Both the position numbers and the translations under genes were made by a program. From assembly GCA_045132055.1 (NCBI GenBank), contig JBGURP010000039.1, positions 130,080 to 194,079 of the forward strand: a DNA stretch of 64,000 nucleotides. Reading direction: 5' to 3'. The stretch is from F23-D06 sp045132055 (GTDB lineage Bacteria > Bacteroidota > Bacteroidia > Bacteroidales > WCHB1-69). The notes under the pieces are model-generated. The model was not told the origin of the DNA, searched no databases, and saw only the letters and a list, made by a program, of their open reading frames with translations. This document shows positions 1 through 9,367 of this stretch, one piece after another; position 1 is the stretch's first letter; every line of letters begins with the position of its first letter.

Positions 1-1457
1 AGTATGGAGTCCCCCCTCATGTCCTGGTTTTTCAGTAGCAGATAGTCCCATTTGTAGTCAAGCCCTTGAAGTATGCCAGATGATACAACGGTGTCTTTTG
101 ATAGGTTGATGATGTGGTGCCGTAGCGGAAAAGTGATGTAAGTATGGTATTGTGAACCCTGTTGGGAGTTTGGAATGCCGTCGCTCAAGGTGTACCCCCA
201 GTAATAATGGCAACCTACGCTGTCGGGGTTGTTGTAACAGACCACATACGTATGCTGCGCCTCAAGAGCATAAGCTCTCCTGTAGTACTCGGATGAACCT
301 GTAAAGTACCCGCAGTAGTCGTATTTCATACCTGAATAATGTTGGTTGAAGGTTTCTCTCTTTACGCTGATATTATTGTATCCATGATTGTAGATGATGA
401 AAGGGTGGGCGAATAGTGTGTCACCGCAGGGTGGCTGCAGCTGCAGGATGACGGTGCGGCCCCATACTTCGCCATAGTTGCTCAAGGCTGACATGGTATC
501 GTACAGAAAAATGGCAGTTTCAAAGTCGGGCAGCGACTTCCAGGGTGTGGTGTCGTTCTCTACACCGAGCGTAGGATTGATGAAACGGTACTGATAGGGG
601 AACTCCTGCCCGATTTGCCGGTAATAGTCGTCGTTGTGCCCCGCGTAGGTGTATGTATCCCGCAACTCTTTGAAAGTGATGATATTGTAGCTTTCCGGAT
701 CCCCGGAACTGTTGCGGAGCTGATGATTGTACACATGGTCGTAATACCTGACCTTGGGTACAGTGGCTTGCAAGTAGGGCATATGATAGCCGCATCCGTC
801 AGAGCAGATGATTCGGTATTCGCCTATGGGCAGACTGTCAATGGTGTAATAATGCTGATAATCGTACCTCGTCGAATCTGTACCCTGGTGCTCATGGGTT
901 TGAAAATCCAAAGCCCGGAAGAAAACAAGTCCGGTATCGACCACGGTCCAGATGTCCAAGTGATACGGAAATGTGCCGTCTTGAATCTTGATCTGGATTT
1001 TGCCAGTCGGCTCACACGACATGGAAGGCACGATGCCGTAAGGCAGTGTGTGTGAATAAATGTTGTAGATCATACCACTGGACGGGATGGTGTAGGCTGA
1101 TTCCACAACCAGGTTGTCAATGGAGTCTGACAGCACAATGTACCGGTCTCCATTTGATAGTCCGGTGTAACACAACGCCTCCGCTTTAACTTTGTAATGG
1201 TCAGGCCGCAAGTGTGTGATGTAGGGCAAAGAAGTTTCCATGATGGAATCTATGCCCGAAAGAGGAATGTAGAAATAGCGCACCTGCTCGATGACAGCTC
1301 CATCGGAGTAGGTTAAGGAACAGTGGATTTCGCCGTTGCCTTGGCACGTGGCCGCAACAGTAGTGGCGTTCAACTCAATGTGCATGTCGGCGGTTTGTGA
1401 GAAAACACGGCACGACAGAATACAAAACAGAAACAAGAAAACATGTCTTTTCTTCAT
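1..1457 (-). CDS. secreted hypothetical protein, C-terminus beyond the left edge
   Basis: The minus strand is open from an ATG at 1457 to the window edge, giving about 485 residues without a stop. It starts MKKRHVFLFLFCILSCRVFSQ, a Sec signal peptide ending near residue 21, so the product is exported. The rest is rich in Tyr, Thr, Ser and Asp with no long hydrophobic segment, as in large beta-rich surface proteins of Bacteroidota. I recognise no enzymatic motif. The C-terminus, where a type IX sorting domain could lie, is not visible. The gene stands apart from the next gene by about 280 bp, so it probably has its own transcript. Confidence 0.8.
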   Translation of the reverse strand, partial: MKKRHVFLFLFCILSCRVFSQTADMHIELNATTVAATCQGNGEIHCSLTYSDGAVIEQVRYFYIPLSGIDSIMETSLPYITHLRPDHYKVKAEALCYTGLSNGDRYIVLSDSIDNLVVESAYTIPSSGMIYNIYSHTLPYGIVPSMSCEPTGKIQIKIQDGTFPYHLDIWTVVDTGLVFFRALDFQTHEHQGTDSTRYDYQHYYTIDSLPIGEYRIICSDGCGYHMPYLQATVPKVRYYDHVYNHQLRNSSGDPESYNIITFKELRDTYTYAGHNDDYYRQIGQEFPYQYRFINPTLGVENDTTPWKSLPDFETAIFLYDTMSALSNYGEVWGRTVILQLQPPCGDTLFAHPFIIYNHGYNNISVKRETFNQHYSGMKYDYCGYFTGSSEYYRRAYALEAQHTYVVCYNNPDSVGCHYYWGYTLSDGIPNSQQGSQYHTYITFPLRHHIINLSKDTVVSSGILQGLDYKWDYLLLKNQDMRGDSI

Positions 1458-1653
1458 GATTATTATGATTTTTGTCCAGCTCCCAAACGGGATGCCAATG
1501 GTTTTTACGCCGGCAAAAATATAATTTTTATGAATTAAAAGACAAAAATGTATTAAATATTAGAAAATATTTTGTTAAAATTAAGAATTAAGTGTTAATA
1601 ATTACATCTTTTACCCATTTATCACTTCATATTACTACCCTGGCCTACGGCCA

Positions 1654-1674
1654 CCCCTTCTAAAATAGAAGGGG
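1654..1674. repeat. short perfect inverted repeat between genes
   Basis: The arms CCCCTTCT (1654-1661) and AGAAGGGG (1667-1674) are perfect complements around a 5-base loop. It lies in the gap 1458-1738 between two minus-strand genes. On the minus strand no run of T follows, so it is not a classical terminator. The rest of the gap is AT-rich and then a G-poor tract; I see no gene in it. Confidence 0.5.
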
Positions 1675-1738
1675 AATTATTCACCTCCTCCTTTATCCCT
1701 TTCACCACCTTTACCCCATTCACCTCATTCACCCATTT

Positions 1739-3037
1739 TTATTTGCTACGGATATATAGCAGCACGTTCATCAGGGCGAGGAATTCCACACCGGCGCGAA
1801 CCTCAAACATGGATTCCACAAGGATGTTCAGGATCAGGATGAGGGCGAATGACTGATATAGGATGTTTCGTCTGCGTATGCCGACGACCAAGGGGAAGAG
1901 GCAGTAGGTCAGCAGGATGATGATGCCGGGGATGCCCGTGGTTAGCAGCGTCTGCAAGTATTGATTGTGGGCGTTGAAGTGATGTCCGATGAGGTTGGTG
2001 TAGTTCTTCTTGACGGCGTTTACGTTCAGCTCGTCGGTGGCATCGCCGGTGCCCACACCCCAGGGCAAATTTTTCTTGCATATTTCGAGTGTGGACTTCC
2101 ACACGGTGATCCGGATCTGGTTGCTGCTGCTGCCCAAGTGTTCGGGGTTGAACTTGCCCGCCTCCTCGATGGAGTCTTTGATGCGATGCACGGACAGGAA
2201 CTGGGTCTCGTGCATCACAATGCCGATGCTGGTCACGACAATCACCACGCTGAGTGCGGCGGCGATATTGGTGCTTCGGATGAACAGCAGATAGACAAAC
2301 CACACGACAGCCAGGATGCAGAACACCAGAATGCCGGCTTTGGACTGCAAGAAGAAGATGCCAGCCAGCAACACTGCCATCGCAATATAAAGTGCTAATT
2401 TGAGATATACAGGCAGGTTTTTATAGGTCTTGTTCAGATAATCCAGCATGACATAGAAAGAGAAGGTGGCGTACATGGCCAGGTAGGAAGGATGCCGGAA
2501 TATTGAAAATTGCTCGTAGTAGAGGTATGCGTCGTTTCCCGTTTGGATATATTTCCGGATGGCGATGAAGAAGATGATGCAGAGATGAAGCACGGTGGAG
2601 ATAGCGAAGAACATGAATATCATGTGAATCCGGCTGTTGGTCAGATTGTGTCGCTTTTGGGTAAAAAGAAACAGTGGAGCAGCCAAAAACCACAAATAGC
2701 AGTCGAAGGCCGCCATGGCCCTGCCCTTGTTGTAGGAGAGGAAGAAACCGTAGATGACTAACAGATATACGGAGAAGAAAACGAAAAGGGTAAACGGGGA
2801 GGCGTTCTCGCGGAGGGTGTTCCATTTTTCCTTCCAATTCCATTCCGAGATCCAGTTGATGAGTTGGATGGCGGCGATGGGCAACATGAGTACTGTTGTG
2901 AAGGGGAGCGTTGCGGCTGCTGTCAGCAGGAGGAAGAAAAATATGTTGAAATGCCAGTTGTCCGACAAGAGTTTCTTGCGGGCTGGTGGTGTGCTTCCTA
3001 GGAAGTTCTGGGCGATATGTTCAGTGCGCAGGTTCAT
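1739..3037 (-). CDS. O-antigen ligase / Wzy-type polymerase family membrane protein
   Basis: This 432-residue protein is mostly hydrophobic, with roughly ten to twelve membrane segments. It has the features of the Wzy_C (O-antigen ligase WaaL/RfaL) family: RHPSYLA near residues 181-187, then a large periplasmic loop with GVGTGD (327-332) and NAHNQY (355-360). Members join lipid-linked glycans to lipid A core, or polymerise or transfer glycans to proteins, on the periplasmic side. It is the last gene of the bamD operon. Its ATG at 3037 shares a base with the trmD stop (TAATG), so translation is probably coupled. The exact glycan substrate cannot be read from the sequence. Confidence 0.82.
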   Translation of the reverse strand: MNLRTEHIAQNFLGSTPPARKKLLSDNWHFNIFFFLLLTAAATLPFTTVLMLPIAAIQLINWISEWNWKEKWNTLRENASPFTLFVFFSVYLLVIYGFFLSYNKGRAMAAFDCYLWFLAAPLFLFTQKRHNLTNSRIHMIFMFFAISTVLHLCIIFFIAIRKYIQTGNDAYLYYEQFSIFRHPSYLAMYATFSFYVMLDYLNKTYKNLPVYLKLALYIAMAVLLAGIFFLQSKAGILVFCILAVVWFVYLLFIRSTNIAAALSVVIVVTSIGIVMHETQFLSVHRIKDSIEEAGKFNPEHLGSSSNQIRITVWKSTLEICKKNLPWGVGTGDATDELNVNAVKKNYTNLIGHHFNAHNQYLQTLLTTGIPGIIILLTYCLFPLVVGIRRRNILYQSFALILILNILVESMFEVRAGVEFLALMNVLLYIRSK

Positions 3038-3714
3038 TATTTGTCAAGTAAGTCGGGGCGGCGTTGTTGGGTCCTTTGCAGTTGTTGTTCCATTCTCCAT
3101 TCTGAAATCAGCTTGTCGTTGCCGGAGAGAAGCACTTCGGGCACGCGGTGTCCGCGCCAGTCCGCCGGGCGTGTATATACGGGTGCGGAGAGCAGGTCGT
3201 CCTGGAAGGAGTCGGAGAGGGCAGAGGTGCCGTCGTTGATTACGCCGGGGATGACGCGTGCGATGGCGTCGGTGATGACCATGGCGGCCAGTTCGCCACC
3301 GGAGAGCACGTAGTCGCCAATGCTGAGGTCCTCGGTGACGAAAATCTCGCGCACGCGCTCATCTACTCCCTTGTAGTGCCCGCAGAGCAGGATGATGTTG
3401 TTCAGCATGGACATCTCATTGGCCTTGTGCTGGTTGAAGACCTTGCCGTCGGGGGCCATCAGGTAGATGGCATCATAGGTGCGCTCGCTCTGGAGCTGTT
3501 CAATGCAGCGTGCGATAGGCTCAATCATCATCACCATGCCGGCGCCGCCCCCAAAGGGATAGTCGTCTGCCTTGTGATGCTTATCGGTGGTGTAGCTGCG
3601 GATGTCGTGCGTGTGCAGCTCCAAATGCCCCTTGTCCACCGCCCGCTTGAGGATGGAGTTGCCAAAAACGCCAGTGAACATGTCAGGGAAAAGCGTGAGT
3701 ATATCTATTCTCAT
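3037..3714 (-). CDS. trmD: tRNA (guanine-N1)-methyltransferase
   Basis: TrmD methylates N1 of G37 next to the anticodon of tRNAs reading CNN codons, which prevents +1 frameshifting. The 225-residue length is usual for the family. The diagnostic knot-region motifs are present: PFGGGAGMVM (53-62), GHYKGVDER (112-120) and SIGDYVLSGGELA (131-143), which bind SAM. It lies between an O-methyltransferase gene (2 bp gap) and the O-antigen ligase, with which it overlaps by one base. Confidence 0.97.
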   Translation of the reverse strand: MRIDILTLFPDMFTGVFGNSILKRAVDKGHLELHTHDIRSYTTDKHHKADDYPFGGGAGMVMMIEPIARCIEQLQSERTYDAIYLMAPDGKVFNQHKANEMSMLNNIILLCGHYKGVDERVREIFVTEDLSIGDYVLSGGELAAMVITDAIARVIPGVINDGTSALSDSFQDDLLSAPVYTRPADWRGHRVPEVLLSGNDKLISEWRMEQQLQRTQQRRPDLLDK

Positions 3715-3716
3715 AT

Positions 3717-4367
3717 TTACAATTTTTCGATTATCATAATGCCGTCGCGGAACGGCAGGAGCAGGTTTCGCACCCGGTTGTCATTCTGCACGTGGTCGTT
3801 GAAGGCGAGGATAGCTTGTGTGTCGCGATCATGGCCGATATTTTCTTGCACTACCTTCCCGTTCCAGAGCACGTTGTCTGCCAATATGAATCCGCCTTTT
3901 CTGACGGCGGGCAGCACAGCCTCGTAGTAGGCCATATAGTCCTCTTTTTCAGCATCGATGAACACCAAATCCCAGGTCGTGTTCAGCGTGGGGGCCACTT
4001 GCAATGCATCTCCGATATGCAAGATGATCTGCTTCCCCAGTGGCGACTGGCTGAAGTATTCCCGGATGCGGTCTTCGTACTCCACGTTGACCTCGATGGT
4101 ATGAAGTTCACCTGTGGTCGTCAGACCCTCTGCCATACACAGTGCGGAGTAGCCCGTGAACGTGCCAATTTCCAGAATGCGTTCAGGGCGGAGCATTTTG
4201 GAAATGAAAGTCAGAAACTGTCCTTGAAGCTGGTCGGAGAGCATGCGCGGATTCACCGTCTCCAGATTCGTCTGCCGGTTTAGCCGATGCAGAAGCTCGT
4301 TTTCAGGAGTGGTGTGCGCTTCGCAGTACGCCTCAATCGTGTGGTCTATCAGGTCAAAGGTGGACAT
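3717..4367 (-). CDS. SAM-dependent O-methyltransferase, caffeoyl-CoA OMT-like (TrmR/YrrM group)
   Basis: This 216-residue class I methyltransferase has the SAM-binding loop EIGTFTGYS at 66-74 and the metal/substrate strand DLVFIDAEKEDY near 133-144, both typical of the caffeoyl-CoA O-methyltransferase family. Bacterial members include TrmR, which methylates 5-hydroxyuridine at the tRNA wobble position. The adjacent trmD would fit a tRNA role here, but that is inference. The start at 4367 overlaps the stop of xseB, so the two are probably translationally coupled. Confidence 0.85.
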   Translation of the reverse strand: MSTFDLIDHTIEAYCEAHTTPENELLHRLNRQTNLETVNPRMLSDQLQGQFLTFISKMLRPERILEIGTFTGYSALCMAEGLTTTGELHTIEVNVEYEDRIREYFSQSPLGKQIILHIGDALQVAPTLNTTWDLVFIDAEKEDYMAYYEAVLPAVRKGGFILADNVLWNGKVVQENIGHDRDTQAILAFNDHVQNDNRVRNLLLPFRDGIMIIEKL

Positions 4368-4561
4368 TAGGAGAGCTCGGCTATGTTTTGGTTAACCTCG
4401 TTTTCTATTTTCGTAAGCTTGTCCTTGCATATCTGGATCAGCTTGGAGGCCTGTTTGATATGATCGGCAAGGTCGTCCACGGAAATGTCGGCATCCTCCA
4501 TTCGCTTGACGATGGCCTGTAGCTGTTTGAAAGCCTCAGTATAGGAGAGTTCTTCTTTCAT
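4367..4561 (-). CDS. xseB: exodeoxyribonuclease VII small subunit
   Basis: The 64-residue product is the XseB type. It is a short helical protein beginning with acidic and aromatic residues, with the family pattern YTEAFKQLQAIVKRMED followed by a hydrophobic-heptad second helix ending in a charged tail. It forms the multisubunit exonuclease VII with XseA, which degrades single-stranded DNA. The xseA gene is not in this window. It overlaps the next gene by one base and follows a small outer-membrane protein gene. Confidence 0.9.
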   Translation of the reverse strand: MKEELSYTEAFKQLQAIVKRMEDADISVDDLADHIKQASKLIQICKDKLTKIENEVNQNIAELS

Positions 4562-4570
4562 ACTATTATT

Positions 4571-5215
4571 TTAATAGGCAATACCGATTTTTACGCCGGC
4601 AAAATGATAGAAAGTGTTTCGATAGTGGTTGGGGTAAAGGTCGGAGTAGTCCTGCTCATTAGGCTGTACGATGGAATACCCGGTTTTGGAATATTGCATC
4701 TTGTACACACCGGCAATGACCAGTGACAGCTTGTCTGTGAAACGCACTCGCATTCCCAATCCGAACTCCCCAGTCGGGCCCCATTCGGTGCCGTGCACTA
4801 CTTTGTCCGTGCTCTCCGGCTTGGTTTGTCCGTACCATTTGAAGCCCCATCCCAGATTCAAGTAGGTCATAGGGGCCACTTTGGTGTGATTGGTCATATT
4901 GATACTAAGATTCAGACATACGGGTATGAAAGCCGTGTGCCGCCAAATGTCAAAGCCTGTTTCAATACCCATGGTGAAGATATTGTCGAACTGATAAGCC
5001 AGCAATTGGTGTATCTGGAAGTTGGGGATGCGGTTGTCCACAGACTTGACCAGGTTTCCGGTAGAATCTTTCAATGCGATGGATCCAACGCCGTTGGTGT
5101 AGCCGACGGAAGTCATGAAAGTCCAGCGGCTGACTTGGTGCCCTCTGCTGCGTTGGGCTTGTGCAGAGGTGGCCAGTATTATCAAACCAAGAGACAAAAT
5201 GATGATTCTTTTCAT
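4571..5215 (-). CDS. small outer-membrane beta-barrel protein, function unknown
   Basis: The 214-residue product has a clear signal peptide (MKRIIILSLGLIILATSAQA). The remainder alternates aromatic and polar residues in short strands and ends in a hydrophobic strand (FAGVKIGIAY), as in small Bacteroidota outer-membrane barrels. Strands such as MGIETGFDIW and LGLGMRVRF fit that picture. I cannot assign a specific family. It lies 12 bp after recN and 9 bp before xseB in the operon. Confidence 0.7.
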   Translation of the reverse strand: MKRIIILSLGLIILATSAQAQRSRGHQVSRWTFMTSVGYTNGVGSIALKDSTGNLVKSVDNRIPNFQIHQLLAYQFDNIFTMGIETGFDIWRHTAFIPVCLNLSINMTNHTKVAPMTYLNLGWGFKWYGQTKPESTDKVVHGTEWGPTGEFGLGMRVRFTDKLSLVIAGVYKMQYSKTGYSIVQPNEQDYSDLYPNHYRNTFYHFAGVKIGIAY

Positions 5216-5227
5216 GATGGGGTATGC

Positions 5228-6904
5228 TTAGGTGATGGTTTGGTTTAGGCCCTTGGTCAGCTCGCGGGCGGTGTTCAGGGCGGCTTCTGTCAGCTGATTG
5301 CCGCAAATGAGAGTGGCGATGGCCTGGATGCGCTCTTCGCCGTGCAGTTCGCGCAGGTCCGTCACGGCCTGGTCTTCGCGGTTCTCTTTGTAAACCAGAT
5401 AGTGTCGGTTGCCGTTGGCGGCAATTTGCGGCAGATGGGTGATGGCGATTACCTGATGTCGCTCCGAGAAGGTACGCATGACGGCGGCCACACGGTTGGC
5501 GGTCTCGCCGGAGATACCTGTGTCGATTTCGTCAAAGATGACCGTGGGCAGCAATACCGAGTCGGTGATGACGGACTTCAGGGCCAGCATCACGCGAGAT
5601 ATTTCGCCGCCAGAGGCCACTTTGCTGATGTCCGAGGGCTCCACGCCCTTGTTGGCAGAGAAGAGAAAATCGGCCGATTCCTGTCCGTACTCGTGCAGTG
5701 CTCCGGCGGCAATCAATTGGATTTGGAAACGGCTGTCCGGCAGTGCAAGTTGGTGCAGTCGGGCTTCCATCTCCTGCTGTAACGGCTCGATAACCTGTTG
5801 GCGCGTTTGCGTGAGCTCCTTGGCCAAATGCTCGGCTTGCGCATGCAACTCGCCCCGCTGCTTGTCCAGGGTGTCCAGCTGTTCGCGATGGTCTGCATAT
5901 TGCGCAGTCTCCTGCTGCAGCCGGTCTTTGAGTTGCAACAAATCCTCGATGGTGTCAGCCTGATATTTGTGCTGCAGGCTGAAAATCAGATCCAGCCGCT
6001 CGTTCAATCTGTCCAGCTCGCTGGGGTTGAGTTCCACGGCTTGTTCCTTGCAGACGATATCGTATGCAATGTCTTTTACCTCCACGAGGGCAGCATCAAG
6101 GCGATTATAAATCTCTTGATATTCATCGCTGATATCCTTCAGGGCGGCACATTCGTGTTGTACTGCTTTCAGCTGTTGCACAATGGTGTCTCCATCACGT
6201 TCGGAGAGCTGTTGCGCAGCCTGGTAAAGATGCGATTTGATGTTCTCCGCGTGGGTGAGCAGATGGATATTCTTTTCCAGCTCTGCTTGTTCATCGGGTT
6301 GGAGCTGAGCGTTATCGATTTCTTGTATGGTGAAATTGTTGAACTCTTGCTGCAAAGCGGCTTCTGCGCATTGCCTTTTGAGTTCGTCGTAGTCTTTTTC
6401 GGCCTTTTTCCATGCGGCAAGAACGGTGCGATACTGGTCGCGCAACTTCTGGTTCTGAGCGTATTGGTCGATGATGTCCAGACGGAAGTCTGCGTTCTGA
6501 ATCAGCAGGCTTTGGTGCTGGGAGTGTATGTCGATAAGCTTGGAAGCCAGTGCTTTGAGGGTGGCGAGGTTGACAGGCGTGTCGTTGATGAAGGCTCTGG
6601 ATTTGCCTCGCTCGTTGATTTCGCGCCGGAGCGTGGTCAACGGTTGGTAGTCCAAGTCGTTGTCGTCAAAAAAAGATTGGAAATGATAGTCGTCTATCAG
6701 AAAGGAACCTTCCACAATGCATTTGCGTGACTTGTCGTACAGCACGTCTGTGTCGGCGCGGTTGCCCAAGATGAGCGACAGCGCACCCATCAGGATGGAC
6801 TTTCCGGCGCCTGTTTCTCCCGTGATAACCGTGAAGCCCTTGTCGAACGCAATGTCGAGCGAGCGTATCAGCGCATAGTTCTCAATCTGCAGGGACTGTA
6901 ACAT
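5228..6904 (-). CDS. recN: DNA repair protein RecN
   Basis: RecN is an SMC-like ATPase that holds broken ends during recombinational repair. The 558-residue protein has Walker A GETGAGKS at 29-36. A long coiled-coil middle rich in Glu, Gln and Leu follows. The C-terminal half carries the ABC-type Walker B TVIFDEIDTGISG near residue 465, with the D-loop after it. This arrangement of two half-ATPase heads around a coiled coil is diagnostic. It sits 2 bp after the DUF4835 gene, the usual Bacteroidota order. Confidence 0.96.
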   Translation of the reverse strand: MLQSLQIENYALIRSLDIAFDKGFTVITGETGAGKSILMGALSLILGNRADTDVLYDKSRKCIVEGSFLIDDYHFQSFFDDNDLDYQPLTTLRREINERGKSRAFINDTPVNLATLKALASKLIDIHSQHQSLLIQNADFRLDIIDQYAQNQKLRDQYRTVLAAWKKAEKDYDELKRQCAEAALQQEFNNFTIQEIDNAQLQPDEQAELEKNIHLLTHAENIKSHLYQAAQQLSERDGDTIVQQLKAVQHECAALKDISDEYQEIYNRLDAALVEVKDIAYDIVCKEQAVELNPSELDRLNERLDLIFSLQHKYQADTIEDLLQLKDRLQQETAQYADHREQLDTLDKQRGELHAQAEHLAKELTQTRQQVIEPLQQEMEARLHQLALPDSRFQIQLIAAGALHEYGQESADFLFSANKGVEPSDISKVASGGEISRVMLALKSVITDSVLLPTVIFDEIDTGISGETANRVAAVMRTFSERHQVIAITHLPQIAANGNRHYLVYKENREDQAVTDLRELHGEERIQAIATLICGNQLTEAALNTARELTKGLNQTIT

Positions 6905-6906
6905 GA

Positions 6907-7812
6907 TTACTTGCTTGCGGTGTTGATGGCGTCGTACTTGGAGGAGTTGGTGGGGTCAAGTTGCTTCATGATGTTGATGACCTGCGTCTTTTCACTGGGC
7001 ATGCCCTCCTTGAAGATGTTGACAATCTCGTCGCTCTTGGCTCCCACGATAATCTTGACCATGGCCAATCCTGATTTCTGTGCGTTTACCTGCTGGAGCA
7101 GACGGAGGCTTTCCAAGATGACGGCGCGGCCGGCATCCGGAGTCTCGTTCATGACATCAAGTCCCAGTCTGTGATACTGATAAAAGAATTCATGCAGCTT
7201 GCTGTAGGTACCGTTGGTAAGATTCTCAATAATCCAATAGCGGTTGCTTTGTCCGTTGTCGGCCACTGACCAGCCTTTCTCTTTTGCGCTGGTGTTCAGG
7301 TTCACAATGCTCTGGCATTTGGCGTAGTAGCCATCACCGCCATTCATGGAGAAGCTGTCGAATTCGACAGCCAGAAACAGGTTGAGATAATAGGCGATGA
7401 GCGAGGTGAACTGGTTGAGGTTCACGTTGTCTGCGTACTCCAGCGGGTCGCCTTCCGCGTAAGTGAATTGAATGTTCTTGTCTTGGAAGTTCAGCAAGGT
7501 GGTCTTATAGCTTGCCTTGTAAACAGGACGTTGCAGCAGGATGGCCATGCTTCCCTTATAGACATCGCCGCTCACTTCTGTGAGGTTGATGTGGAGGGAG
7601 CATTCGATACGCTCGTTGGTTTTCAGATTGTACTGGCACCACTTGCGGTCGTTGATGAACTGGTAAATCTTTTGCTGCAGGTCGTTATATCTTTGCTGGT
7701 TGACACCGCCGGTCACCTGGTTCGCGTTCACCGACACCTGGCATTGGAAGTCTTGTGCGGACAGGCATCCGCAGAACAGGGCGAGGAGAAGCAGCAGACA
7801 GAGTCTTTTCAT
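6907..7812 (-). CDS. DUF4835 family exported protein
   Basis: The 301-residue protein has a signal peptide ending near residue 19 (MKRLCLLLLLALFCGCLSAQ). It matches by context and motifs the DUF4835 family, found almost only in Bacteroidota between coaBC and recN. A typical stretch is VEFDSFSMNGGDGYYAKCQSI in mid-protein, with a C-terminal pattern ending LDPTNSSKYDAI. The role is unknown; the protein is probably periplasmic. Its conserved place behind the BAM component bamD suggests an envelope role, which is inference only. Confidence 0.9.
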   Translation of the reverse strand: MKRLCLLLLLALFCGCLSAQDFQCQVSVNANQVTGGVNQQRYNDLQQKIYQFINDRKWCQYNLKTNERIECSLHINLTEVSGDVYKGSMAILLQRPVYKASYKTTLLNFQDKNIQFTYAEGDPLEYADNVNLNQFTSLIAYYLNLFLAVEFDSFSMNGGDGYYAKCQSIVNLNTSAKEKGWSVADNGQSNRYWIIENLTNGTYSKLHEFFYQYHRLGLDVMNETPDAGRAVILESLRLLQQVNAQKSGLAMVKIIVGAKSDEIVNIFKEGMPSEKTQVINIMKQLDPTNSSKYDAINTASK

Positions 7813-7824
7813 AGTTTTTGTTTT

Positions 7825-9021
7825 TTATTTGATGATGGAGCAGGCCACATCCAGGATGTCTTTGGCGATGGCCTGTTTGTCTTTCAGCTCGCTTTCGTAT
7901 GTTTTTCCGTCGCGGGTGAGCATGATGACCTTGTTAGTGGTGGTGCCGAAGCCCGCGCCTTTGTCACGAAGCGAGTTTAGAACGATGACATCCGCGTTTT
8001 TAGTATGCAGCTTCTTGGTGGCGTTCTCGATTTCGTGTTCCGTTTCCAGGGCGAAGCCGATGAGCAGTTGCCCATCCCGTTTCTGTTGCCCGATGGTGGC
8101 CAGGATGTCTTTGGTTTTTACCAGATGGAGATCGAGGGAGTCGTGCTCTTTCTTGATTTTCTCCGTGGCAGCCTGTTCGGGCGTGAAGTCCGCTACTGCA
8201 GCCGCCATGATCATGATGTCCTGCTGGTCGGCGATGGCCATGCACTGCTCGAACATTTGCCCAGCGGTCATTACGTCCACCCGGCGAATGCCCGGATGGC
8301 TGCAGGTCAGGTGCGTGGGACCCGTCACGAGGGTTACCGCTGCGCCCTCTTCTGCGGCGGCTTCGGCCAGACGGAATCCCATGAGGCCGGAGGAGTGGTT
8401 GCCGATGAATCGTACTGGGTCGATGGGCTCGTAAGTGGGCCCTGCGGTGATCATCACTTTCTTGCCGGCTAAGCGTTGGGGAACCGATAGGGTTTGATGT
8501 ACTATGGTGAAGATTTTCTCGGGTTCCTCCATCCGGCCGGTGCCGGTGCTGCCGCATGCGAGAAATCCGCTCTGCGGCTCAATGATGTGACATCCCTTTT
8601 GGCGTAGCAGGTCAATGTTGTGTTGCACAGTCGGTTCGGCAAACATCCTGTCGTTCATGGCAGGGGCGATGAAGATGGGCTTTTGGGTGGCCAGCAGCAT
8701 GGTGGAAAGCGCGTCGTCGGCGATGCCGTGCGCAAACTTGCCGATGATGTTGGCCGTGGCCGGTGCCACCACCACACAGTCCGCCCATTCCGACAGGCTG
8801 ATGTGCTCTACGTCGCGCGTCATGCCGGCGTCGAACATGTCGGCATACAGCTTGTTCTGCGAAAGCGTCTCAATGGTGAGTGGGGTCACGAACTCCAGGG
8901 CATGGCGTGTGGCCGCTACCTTGACCTCGTATCCATTGCTTTTGAACAGACGGATCAGGAACAGCGACTTGTAGGCGGCAATGCCCCCGGAGATACCGAT
9001 GACGATGTGCTTGGCGGACAT
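7825..9021 (-). CDS. coaBC: bifunctional phosphopantothenoylcysteine decarboxylase / phosphopantothenate-cysteine ligase
   Basis: CoaBC makes 4'-phosphopantetheine in coenzyme A synthesis: ligation of cysteine to phosphopantothenate, then decarboxylation. The N-terminal flavoprotein CoaC domain (about 1-180) shows the active-site His at 73 (DVEHISLSEWAD), APAMN at 119-123 and the lid cysteine C156 (LACGSTGTGRM). The CoaB domain follows from about 188 with ITAGPTYEPIDPVRFIGNHS, the nucleotide-binding signature. The length of 398 is typical. It sits between rpoZ and the DUF4835 gene. Confidence 0.97.
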   Translation of the reverse strand: MSAKHIVIGISGGIAAYKSLFLIRLFKSNGYEVKVAATRHALEFVTPLTIETLSQNKLYADMFDAGMTRDVEHISLSEWADCVVVAPATANIIGKFAHGIADDALSTMLLATQKPIFIAPAMNDRMFAEPTVQHNIDLLRQKGCHIIEPQSGFLACGSTGTGRMEEPEKIFTIVHQTLSVPQRLAGKKVMITAGPTYEPIDPVRFIGNHSSGLMGFRLAEAAAEEGAAVTLVTGPTHLTCSHPGIRRVDVMTAGQMFEQCMAIADQQDIMIMAAAVADFTPEQAATEKIKKEHDSLDLHLVKTKDILATIGQQKRDGQLLIGFALETEHEIENATKKLHTKNADVIVLNSLRDKGAGFGTTTNKVIMLTRDGKTYESELKDKQAIAKDILDVACSIIK

Positions 9022-9027
9022 GCTTTT

Positions 9028-9360
9028 TTACTCGTTGGTGTCAGGATCTTTGAAATAAACCTGGTCGTTTTCGAATTCGTACAGAGCCAACTGGGTCGGC
9101 TTGGGGAGCTGCTCATAGAACTTGGACAATTCAATCTGCTCGCGGTTCTCGAACACCTCTTCCAAAGTGTCAGAATTGGAGGCGTATTGAAGGGAGGTCT
9201 CCTGGAACTCCTGCTTCAAGTCGGCGGCAATCTGATCGGCACGCTTCGACATGATCACAATACTTTTGTAGAAGTTGCCGGTCTCCTTGTCGTATTGTCT
9301 GATGTCTTTGGTTTTGGCAAAAAGGTCAATTTTCAGTTTCTTGTAATCTGCAGCTTTCAT
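9028..9360 (-). CDS. rpoZ: RNA polymerase omega subunit, Bacteroidota type
   Basis: This 110-residue protein lies between bamD and coaBC, the place of the Bacteroidota omega (Rpb6-like) subunit, and has its usual length. The central segment with SIVIMSKRADQIAADLKQEF resembles the conserved omega core that embraces the beta' subunit (alpha helix with A-x-x-I followed by acidic residues). Omega helps assemble RNA polymerase and in many bacteria bears a ppGpp site. The assignment rests on synteny plus this core motif. Confidence 0.85.
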   Translation of the reverse strand: MKAADYKKLKIDLFAKTKDIRQYDKETGNFYKSIVIMSKRADQIAADLKQEFQETSLQYASNSDTLEEVFENREQIELSKFYEQLPKPTQLALYEFENDQVYFKDPDTNE

Positions 9361-9367
9361 TATCTGA

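Noticed and set aside
3148..3927. 259-residue plus-strand frame
   Set aside because: It lies opposite trmD and the methyltransferase gene, both with diagnostic motifs.
5798..6730. 310-residue plus-strand frame
   Set aside because: It is antisense to recN, whose Walker motifs and coiled coil are clear; GC-rich third positions leave the opposite strand open.
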